Assembly: GCA_027296185.1 (NCBI GenBank)
Contig: JAPUJL010000350.1
Span: forward strand, 1-11,934
Source of the DNA: SAR324 cluster bacterium
Lineage (GTDB): Bacteria; SAR324; JACQKK01
Direction: 5' to 3'
Length of the DNA stretch: 11,934 bases
Shown one piece after another: positions 7,116-11,934 of this stretch; position 1 is the stretch's first letter, and every line of letters begins with the position of its first letter. The notes beneath the pieces are model-generated. The model was given only the letters and a program-made list of their open reading frames with translations, searched no databases and had not been told where the DNA came from. Both the position numbers and the translations under genes were made by a program.

Positions 7116-7166
7116 CCTCGCCCGCCGCCCGGGCGCGGGGACAGAGGCCGAAGGCGGAGGAGGAGT

Positions 7167-7185
7167 CCGGCCCAGGTCGGGCCGG
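7167..7185 (-). terminator. Perfect 7-bp GC hairpin 16 nt behind treT, no T-run
   Basis: On the minus strand CCGGCCC (7185-7179), loop GACCT, then GGGCCGG (7173-7167). It lies just past the treT stop and before otsB. The lack of a U-tract argues against efficient intrinsic termination; partial attenuation or protection of the upstream mRNA is the likelier role. Confidence 0.45.
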
Positions 7186-7201
7186 GTATCCGGCAAGGCG
7201 T

Positions 7202-8443
7202 TCAGTTCAGGACGATGCGCTCCCCGTTGCCGGAGATCAGCGCCACGATGAGCGCCAGGTACTCGCGAAGATGCCGGGTAAGCAGGAAATTTTCGCGGAC
7301 GAATTCCCTCGCCTTGGCCCCCATTTCCTCCATCTTAGCGCGGTTGTGCAGCATGAAGCGAATGCGCAACGCCGCACCCTCGGGCGTGCTGACGAGAAAT
7401 CCCGTGTGGTGGTCGACGACCTGGAGCCGGATGCCCCCCGTATCGCCGCCGATGACCGGCTTGCCCTTCCAGAGCGCTTCGGTGACCGTCAGGCCGAAGC
7501 CCTCGCGGACGGATTTCTGCAGCACGATGTCCGCTGCGCGCTGCAGGGCGTTGATGGTGCGGTGGGCATCGGCGGGGAGCACGAGCAGGTGGATATCCGG
7601 GTCGTCCGCCGCCGCCGCCCGCACCTCCGCGAGCACGGCGTCTCCCTCGGGATCGTCGGTGGCCGATCCGCCGGCCAGGACGAGCTGCACGGAGGGCACG
7701 AATGCCTTGACCAGCCGGTACGCCTCGATCACCCCCACCGGGTCCTTGAAGCGGTCGAAGCGCGACACCTGCAGCATCGTGGGCCGCTCGGGATCCAGGC
7801 CGTATTGCCCGGCCACCGCCTCCACCTCCGCCCGCTCCAGGGGCACGTTCTTCTCGCTCAGCGGGTCGATGCTCGGCGGCACGAGGTACATCGGGTGCGA
7901 CAAGGGCTGGGCGAAGGCCGCCAGTGAGAAGATGCTCCCGTCGTACTCGTCCACGATGGGGCGCAGGTATTTCCAGACCGGGCGGTGGGGCCGGCTGATA
8001 TCGATATGGCAGCGCCACACCCACTTGCCCCGGCGCCGGGGGCAGTGTCTCAACAGGAGCGCCGGCTGCGGATCGTGGACGAACACCACGTCCGCCGCTT
8101 CCAGGGATTCCCGGTGGGCCTCCGCGTGGCGGGCGTTGGCCTCCTCGTAGGCCCGTTGCAGGGATTCGCCGATGGAGACGCTTTGCCCCTGTAGCCCGTT
8201 GTGGAAACCCTTGGTACATCGGTAGAACTCGTCGCCGCCGGCGATCTGCTCCCAGGAGGTGTCCAGGCCGAGCTCCTGCATCAGGGGCACGAGGCGATTG
8301 AGGATTTCCGCCACGCCGCCCCCCGTGCGCGTGGAATTCACGTGGACGATCTTCTTGCCACGTAAGGGTGCGGCGAGCTGACGCAATTGATCGATCGCGT
8401 CCGGCCCCGCCACTTCGGCATAGGCGTCGAGGAGGTTTCTCAT
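7202..8443 (-). CDS. treT: Trehalose glycosyltransferring synthase-like GT4 enzyme (TreT)
   Basis: Probable retaining GT4 glycosyltransferase that joins glucose from an NDP-glucose to free glucose, making trehalose in one reversible step. It is 413 residues, the usual TreT length. 'GKKIVHVNST' followed by 'TGGGVAEIL' (36-48) is the hallmark TreT N-terminal loop. 'TKGFHNGLQG', 'FVHDPQPALL' and 'WRCHIDIS' continue the acceptor-side Rossmann domain. 'QVSRFDRFKDP' and 'VLAGG' begin the donor domain, and E314-GFGLTVTE322 is the GT4 EX7E motif. The ATG at 8443 overlaps the stop of the DUF5752-like gene as ATGA, so the two are coupled. The frame stays open well upstream, but the family N-terminus fits MRNLLDAY. 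Downstream a GC hairpin separates it from otsBA. Another disaccharide product is possible. Confidence 0.88.
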   Translation of the reverse strand: MRNLLDAYAEVAGPDAIDQLRQLAAPLRGKKIVHVNSTRTGGGVAEILNRLVPLMQELGLDTSWEQIAGGDEFYRCTKGFHNGLQGQSVSIGESLQRAYEEANARHAEAHRESLEAADVVFVHDPQPALLLRHCPRRRGKWVWRCHIDISRPHRPVWKYLRPIVDEYDGSIFSLAAFAQPLSHPMYLVPPSIDPLSEKNVPLERAEVEAVAGQYGLDPERPTMLQVSRFDRFKDPVGVIEAYRLVKAFVPSVQLVLAGGSATDDPEGDAVLAEVRAAAADDPDIHLLVLPADAHRTINALQRAADIVLQKSVREGFGLTVTEALWKGKPVIGGDTGGIRLQVVDHHTGFLVSTPEGAALRIRFMLHNRAKMEEMGAKAREFVRENFLLTRHLREYLALIVALISGNGERIVLN

Positions 8444-9120
8444 GCCACCACTTTCAGGGCGAAGTACCGGCCGAAGAGTTCCGCCAGTTGGGCGCGCAGC
8501 GCGCTGAGGGGGACGAAATAATAATCCACCGCGGCGAGGTCGCGCCACAGACCCGCATGCTCGTCGCCGTGGCGCTCCAGCCAGCGCCGGAAATCGTCGT
8601 AACGCTCCGGATTGCGGTGGCGGGCGTCGATGAAGTGGTAGAACACGCTCCCCAGCGACAGCTGGGGCAAGTGCTCCGAAAGCGCTTCCGGCCGCTCGAT
8701 CCGCCGCGCCGTATCGAACACGACGATCTGGGAGCGGACGAAACTGAACTGCTGATCCGCCTTGGCCCAGGGCACGTGCGCGCTGTCGTCCAGCCGGGTT
8801 TCCACCACCTCGAGCAATTCGGCGCGTAATGCTTCCAGGTCGTCGTAGGCGGTGGGGTCGATCACCCCCAGCCGCTCGGCCAAGGGCGAATCGTGGAGGG
8901 CGTGGCGCGCCCAGGCCGCGAAATCGTTGTTGTATTCCGGATCGACGAACTTGGGCCGCAACAGACCGCCCCAGAAATGGTAGTAAATGCTCGCGGCATC
9001 GATGCTGGCCAGGCAATCCCGCATCTCCCGCAGAGTCTGCGCCCGTTTGCCGGTGGCGATGGCCATCAGCGCGCAGTCCTTCACGGCGAATGGCTCGGCG
9101 ACGGCGTGTTTCGCAGGCAT
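8440..9120 (-). CDS. DUF5752-like protein with two internal repeats, coupled to treT
   Basis: A 226-residue soluble protein without signal peptide or membrane segment. I believe it is the family annotated DUF5752, often found beside treT-type genes; this is from memory. No enzyme motif is evident. It is built from two ~100-residue repeats, about 11-110 and 125-220. S44-IYYHF aligns with S158-VFYHF, D60-PEYNNDFAAW with N170-PERYDDFRRW, and L98-RAEL with L208-RAQL. The conserved YHF, PE, DF and W recur at a near-constant offset of 110-114. Its stop overlaps the treT ATG by 4 nt, which suggests a stoichiometric partner or regulator of TreT; this is inference. GGGGAG lies 11 nt before the ATG at 9120. 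A TTG at 9129 (3 residues longer) is the alternative start but is only 2 nt from that site. Confidence 0.82.
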   Translation of the reverse strand: MPAKHAVAEPFAVKDCALMAIATGKRAQTLREMRDCLASIDAASIYYHFWGGLLRPKFVDPEYNNDFAAWARHALHDSPLAERLGVIDPTAYDDLEALRAELLEVVETRLDDSAHVPWAKADQQFSFVRSQIVVFDTARRIERPEALSEHLPQLSLGSVFYHFIDARHRNPERYDDFRRWLERHGDEHAGLWRDLAAVDYYFVPLSALRAQLAELFGRYFALKVVA

Positions 9121-9125
9121 CTCGT

Positions 9126-9326
9126 TCAATGCTCCCCTGATTGCTCGACCAATCCGTGGGCCGGCGGTATCGCGTGGTCTGGCCGCGGCATCCGATCCAC
9201 CCGCACCGCCGGCCGGAATATGGGCGAGCGGACCGGCGGCTCGCCGGGACCGATGGCTATCTGGTCGGCGTCATGCAAGAATTCCGCCCGGCGGCCGTGC
9301 TGCCAGGCCGCCCGCGACGCGCCCAT
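9126..9326 (-). CDS. Possible small hypothetical protein ahead of the trehalose operon
   Basis: A 66-codon frame from ATG 9326 (or 85 codons from GTG 9383) ends in a TGA at 9128-9126. That TGA overlaps the alternative TTG start of the next gene as TTGA. Counted by hand, its third codon positions are about 80% G+C and its second positions about 55%, the pattern expected of real genes in GC-rich DNA. The peptide is rich in Pro and Arg, has no recognised motif and no convincing ribosome site. It could instead be leader sequence or a decayed remnant. I rate it as unproven. Confidence 0.27.
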   Translation of the reverse strand: MGASRAAWQHGRRAEFLHDADQIAIGPGEPPVRSPIFRPAVRVDRMPRPDHAIPPAHGLVEQSGEH

Positions 9327-9383
9327 GGGGGTGCCCCGCGGTCCGCTCCAGGAGCGCCTTCGGCGCCGTCGCACAATCGCCAC

Positions 9384-9435
9384 ACAATTTTTTCAATTTA
9401 TTGCGAAACAAACTACGTTTTCTGTCGTTTCCCTG
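9384..9435. other. AT-rich island between the trehalose operon and the small RHH gene
   Basis: This stretch is markedly AT-rich for the window (for example ATTTTTTCAATTTATTG at 9387-9403). It contains the small inverted repeat AAAC-TAC-GTTT (9410-9420) and GAAAC/GTTTC half-sites (9405-9409, 9427-9431). Such composition suits a divergent control region or operator. No convincing leftward promoter with both boxes could be found. The remaining gap, 9130-9383, holds only the doubtful small frame described separately. Confidence 0.4.
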
Positions 9436-9464
9436 GTGACGCAAAGAACCCCTTGTGGTACACA
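9436..9464 (+). promoter_or_regulatory. Candidate extended -10 promoter for the small RHH gene
   Basis: GTGACG (9436-9441), a 17-nt spacer and TACACA (9459-9464), preceded by TGG, form a plausible extended -10 promoter. Transcription would start near 9471, only about 3 nt before the ATG at 9474. That implies a leaderless message from that ATG, and indeed no Shine-Dalgarno precedes it. Confidence 0.35.
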
Positions 9465-9473
9465 TTGAACGCC

Positions 9474-9707
9474 ATGTCCCAAGCCAAAGAGAAGATGAAG
9501 AAAAAAGTCCGCACCTATTCCGCCAACGACCGGGAAGTCGATATGCTCAACGCGTTGGCCACTTACCACGGTTTCTCGAAGAGCGGTACGATCACCAATC
9601 TGATCAAGAAGGAGTTTTGGCGGGTCTATCCCTCTGGAACCGATTCCATCAAGCCCGACCCCAACGCCTGGGTGAGAAACAGCGGCTCTTCGGGCGATTC
9701 CCGCTAG
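9474..9707 (+). CDS. Small probable ribbon-helix-helix DNA-binding protein
   Basis: A 77-residue protein, basic at its N-terminus. 'KKKVRTYSAND' (9-19) could be the DNA-contacting strand. 'REVDMLNALATYHG' (20-33) would be helix 1, the turn F34-SKSGT, and 'ITNLIKKEFWRVYP' (40-53) helix 2. This is the ribbon-helix-helix (Arc/MetJ-type) layout; the assignment rests on pattern only. The tail (54-77) is polar and likely disordered. ATG 9474 lacks a ribosome site and may be leaderless. ATG 9495 (MKKKVRTY) is an alternative start. It stands alone, divergent from the trehalose operon and convergent with the exported-protein gene. It could repress itself or the operon through the AT-rich island next to it. 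No toxin gene follows, so an antitoxin role is not supported. Confidence 0.62.
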   Translation: MSQAKEKMKKKVRTYSANDREVDMLNALATYHGFSKSGTITNLIKKEFWRVYPSGTDSIKPDPNAWVRNSGSSGDSR

Positions 9708-9741
9708 GGGGACCTCCGTTTCTCCGGACAATCGGGCCGGC

Positions 9742-10488
9742 TCAAGTTCGGTCGGTCGAGTGCAGCACGAAGTGCACCTGCAGATACTCCTGCACCTCCT
9801 CCAGCACTGAAAACACGCTAATCTGCACCCCGATCCGCTGGTGCAGCTTGGCACAGTAAAATCGCTGAGCCGCGGGCAGGCGCTCGTTTTCCAGATTGAC
9901 CTGATGGAATTCGAGGCGCCGATCGTTCGTCCGGTCACCACTGCCCAGAATCTCGTAACCCTCGTCCCGCGCCAGGACCGCTGCCTGAAATCGGCAGGGC
10001 GTGTCGGGCCGCCCCACGATGCGGGTAATCGCCAACTGCACGTCGCCGGTGATCGCGGCCAGGGTGTGCACGAAGTCGCCCGTGGATTCCAGTTGGCAAT
10101 TGGTGAAATCATCGGGATCGCAGTGAATATGGAAGTAGTACCCCGGATCGAACTGCAACACCCCGATGATTTGCCCGTCGGCGGTGGTGAGGTCGTGCTG
10201 CTCCAGCGCCGCCGTATCGACCGTGGGTCCGCCCTGGCCCGGTCCCAGGGGTCCGTCCAACTCGTCCTCCATGGCCATGCAGCCCCCGCCAACCGCCGCC
10301 GCGAGTGCCGCCGCGAGCGCCGTGGCGAGGATCAGGCGGGCGGCAATCCCCAGCCGCGCGGCGATGATCTGCGGCACGGTGATTGCTTGCGGCAGCAGGG
10401 CGAAGCGCCCCCGTCCTTCCCGCCGCTGGAGGCCCCGGCCTCGACTCCCCCGCGTCTGCTCCCGTGCCCGCCGTCGCAACAGAGTCAT
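9742..10488 (-). CDS. Unrecognised exported protein coupled to the Omp85-type barrel gene
   Basis: A 248-residue protein of no family I recognise. The N-terminus is unusual: about 45 residues very rich in Arg, then a hydrophobic Ala/Leu segment (about 46-66) ending G67-GGC70. This suggests a signal peptide or lipoprotein anchor, although GGGC is a poor lipobox. The mature part has four cysteines (C123, C131, C165, C212), which would suit two disulfides in the periplasm or outside. 'GYYFHIHCDPDD' (116-127) clusters His and Asp residues and might bind metal; this is speculation. The ATG at 10488 overlaps the barrel gene's TGA by 1 nt (TGATG), so translation is coupled and the two products probably act together. 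The true start could lie further in, because the Arg-rich part is odd for a signal peptide. Confidence 0.66.
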   Translation of the reverse strand: MTLLRRRAREQTRGSRGRGLQRREGRGRFALLPQAITVPQIIAARLGIAARLILATALAAALAAAVGGGCMAMEDELDGPLGPGQGGPTVDTAALEQHDLTTADGQIIGVLQFDPGYYFHIHCDPDDFTNCQLESTGDFVHTLAAITGDVQLAITRIVGRPDTPCRFQAAVLARDEGYEILGSGDRTNDRRLEFHQVNLENERLPAAQRFYCAKLHQRIGVQISVFSVLEEVQEYLQVHFVLHSTDRT

Positions 10489-11648
10489 CAGAACGGCTGG
10501 TCGATGGTGAGATGGGTCTGCGGCCCCTCGTCGCTGGTGGCGACGTCCAGCCGCAGCACGATGGCATCGAACAACGCGCGAATCCCGGCGCCATAGGAGA
10601 CTTTCATGTCCTCGTACAACAGGTCGCCCGACTCGGGGCTGACCTGGCCCACCTCGTAGAACAAGGCGTACTGGATGCCTTCCAGAATGCCACGCGCCAG
10701 GAAGAAATCCAGCCGGATCTGGCTGGGGTCCGTGTAGCGGAACTCCAACGCGTGAAAGACGCCGAAGCGGTCGCGCCAGCGGTTGGCGGGATAGCCGCGG
10801 AGGGGCAGGCTGCCCCCGGCGACGACCTCGCCGCTGTCCTCCTTGCCCTTCGCCTGGAAGTACTGATTGTCCCACACCAGCACCAGCCGCTGGGACAGGG
10901 GGATGTAGAAGACCCACTCGTAATTCTCGATGGTGAGCTCGTCGTCCTGGCCCAGCAGATTGTCCGGCCCCTTGTCGCTGCCCAGGATGGATCGGCTCGG
11001 GGAATCCAGGGTTGTGGTGTAGCGCAGCCGCGTGCCGGCGCGCGGGTCGACCACGTCGTCGGTCAGGTCGAGCAACACCGTTCCCGCAGCGTCGTGATCG
11101 CGGAAGGGAAACTCGTTGCCCTCCTCGTCGAAGCCGAAGCCATCGAAGAACGAGAGGGAGTAGATCAGGTTGAACCGGCGCTTGAACAGCCGCAGGGCCG
11201 GCTCGAGCACCTGGACGTGGAACTGCGCGGTGATCGGGATGGTGAAGTTGGGCGAATCCCGGCCCGGGAGAAAAGTCTGGAAGTTGCCGAGGTTGATGTT
11301 GGCGTAGATGTAATCCAGCGTCAGCCCGGGGATCAGCAGCGGAATCTCGCGAATGGCAAACGCCTGGACGCTGATGTCCGTATCGTCGATGGATTCGGCG
11401 AGGGTCGCGGCCAGGTCGATCCCCGAATCGCCGACGTTGCTGAAGGTGCTGATCACCCCCACGAACACCCCGATCCCCGGAATCGAGGCCACCGCCGGGA
11501 TGATCAGGTATTCGTTGGGCCGGCGCTCGCCGAAGTCCCGGCGCCGCTCGGGAGGGAAAGCGGAGGCCGAGCGGGCGGCCAGCGAGATGGCCGCCACGGC
11601 CACCGCCGCGGCGGCGAACGCGCGCCGATAGCCTCCCGCGGTACCCAT
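10488..11648 (-). CDS. POTRA-less Omp85-type outer-membrane beta-barrel protein
   Basis: Probable outer-membrane protein of 386 residues. A clear signal peptide (1-30) has a basic 'YRR', an Ala/Val core and a cleavage site ASA-30/FPP. The mature protein is rich in alternating hydrophobic strands and ends in Phe, as barrels recognised by BAM do. 'DDVVDPRAGTRLRY' and L283-RGYP match the conserved Omp85/BamA barrel features: the DPR-G-RL strand and the [VL]RG[FY] motif of loop 6. Only ~50 residues lie between the signal peptide and the first likely strands, so there is no room for POTRA domains. Full BamA/TamA proteins carry several, so this is a short form. The ATG at 11648 is chosen for its GGGAGA 7 nt upstream; an ATG at 11678 would add ten residues. 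The coupled downstream exported protein is a candidate client or partner. Confidence 0.8.
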   Translation of the reverse strand: MGTAGGYRRAFAAAAVAVAAISLAARSASAFPPERRRDFGERRPNEYLIIPAVASIPGIGVFVGVISTFSNVGDSGIDLAATLAESIDDTDISVQAFAIREIPLLIPGLTLDYIYANINLGNFQTFLPGRDSPNFTIPITAQFHVQVLEPALRLFKRRFNLIYSLSFFDGFGFDEEGNEFPFRDHDAAGTVLLDLTDDVVDPRAGTRLRYTTTLDSPSRSILGSDKGPDNLLGQDDELTIENYEWVFYIPLSQRLVLVWDNQYFQAKGKEDSGEVVAGGSLPLRGYPANRWRDRFGVFHALEFRYTDPSQIRLDFFLARGILEGIQYALFYEVGQVSPESGDLLYEDMKVSYGAGIRALFDAIVLRLDVATSDEGPQTHLTIDQPF

Positions 11649-11771
11649 CCATTGGTCTCCCGGGTTTTCCGCATCCACCCAAAGTTACCGGCCGTTCCCT
11701 GGCCGTCCCTCTTTCAGGTAAAGGAATCCGCCCCGCAAGGCAACCGGGCTTGTGCCGGGGCGCGGCCCGCC

Positions 11772-11801
11772 TTGACGCGCTTGCAACGGGCCTAGTACAT
11801 T
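11772..11801 (+). promoter_or_regulatory. Sigma70-like promoter for the cyclase gene
   Basis: TTGACG (11772-11777, five of six consensus bases), an 18-nt spacer and TACATT (11796-11801, four of six). Transcription would start near 11808, giving a ~47-nt leader that holds the AGGGGA ribosome site. No equally good leftward promoter for the barrel gene is visible in 11649-11854. Confidence 0.5.
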
Positions 11802-11854
11802 TCGCTATCGAAGAAATACCTCCGCAGTTTCCCCACCGGCCCAGGGGACAAGCC

Positions 11855-11934
11855 ATGGAACCCAGGGGACCCAAGCGCAAGCTGGCCGCCATCCTGATGG
11901 CGGACGTGGTGGAGTACGGCCGCCTGATGGGGGC
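11855..11934 (+). CDS. Class III adenylate/guanylate cyclase, N-terminus only
   Basis: Only 26 codons are visible before the right edge. The peptide reads R-K-L-A-A-I-L-M-A-D17-V-V-E-Y-G-R-L-M-G, which is the typical opening of class III cyclase catalytic domains in proteobacterial proteins that often continue into TolB-like or TPR domains. D17 matches the first metal-binding Asp. AGGGGA lies 6 nt before the ATG. The full architecture, and whether it is active, cannot be seen. It is divergent from the Omp85-type gene. Confidence 0.8.
   Translation, partial: MEPRGPKRKLAAILMADVVEYGRLMG

Noticed and set aside
8440..9016. N-terminal extension of TreT to 9016
   Set aside because: The frame is open, but it overlaps the conserved DUF5752-like gene and the family N-terminus begins at 8443 with an ATGA overlap.
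9474..9707. Antitoxin of a toxin-antitoxin pair
   Set aside because: The protein looks RHH-like, but no toxin-sized gene follows on the same strand; the next gene is convergent and encodes an exported protein.
10383..11795. Rightward 470-codon frame
   Set aside because: Antisense to the Omp85-type gene, which has a signal peptide, LRGYP motif and terminal Phe; no recognisable protein on this strand.

Overview
The window is GC-rich (clearly above 60% G+C by eye) and bacterial, with tightly packed genes, ATGA/TGATG overlaps and Shine-Dalgarno starts. Signal peptides, an Omp85-type outer-membrane barrel ending in Phe and a class III cyclase of the 'ADVVxYxRLM' type point to a Gram-negative bacterium, most likely a proteobacterium. 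A more exact placement is not supported. I see no rRNA, tRNA, CRISPR array, transposase or integrase.

Left part (1-2434): a partial secreted staphylococcal-nuclease-like protein runs leftward off the edge (1-673). Its start lies in a three-fold ATGACAGAG repeat. A ~360 bp intergenic stretch separates it from rightward hisE (phosphoribosyl-ATP pyrophosphatase, without other his genes in view). hisE is followed by a 322-residue Old Yellow Enzyme-type TIM barrel whose usual active-site His/His/Tyr are Asn/Gln/Phe. A GC-rich hairpin repeat then leads to a strong RBS and an EF-G-like GTPase (2722-4782) in which the catalytic His after DTPG is Ser.

Centre (4835-9120, all leftward): a trehalose operon read in the order DUF5752-like protein, treT, otsB, otsA. 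The first pair and the last pair each overlap by 4 nt. The cluster encodes two routes to trehalose: TreT (NDP-glucose + glucose) and OtsA/OtsB (UDP-glucose + glucose-6-phosphate, then dephosphorylation). The two halves are separated by a 103 bp spacer. It holds a perfect 7-bp GC hairpin behind treT and a perfect 16-bp palindrome between the Shine-Dalgarno sequence and the otsB ATG. The DUF5752-like protein has no known function and consists of two visible ~100-residue repeats. A further small reading frame with coding-like base composition may precede it.

Right part (9384-11934): an AT-rich island carries a candidate promoter and a 77-residue probable ribbon-helix-helix protein (rightward). 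Facing it is a leftward pair joined by a TGATG overlap. The first gene encodes a POTRA-less Omp85-type barrel with a signal peptide. The second encodes an unrecognised 248-residue exported protein with four cysteines in its mature part. A divergent class III adenylate/guanylate cyclase starts at 11855 behind a good sigma70-like promoter and runs off the right edge.

Most notable: the treT-linked duplicated DUF5752-like protein in a dual-route trehalose operon with structured RNA/DNA elements between its halves; the Omp85 barrel translationally coupled to an unknown Cys-containing exported protein; and two enzyme-family members (OYE-like, EF-G-like) that lack canonical catalytic residues.
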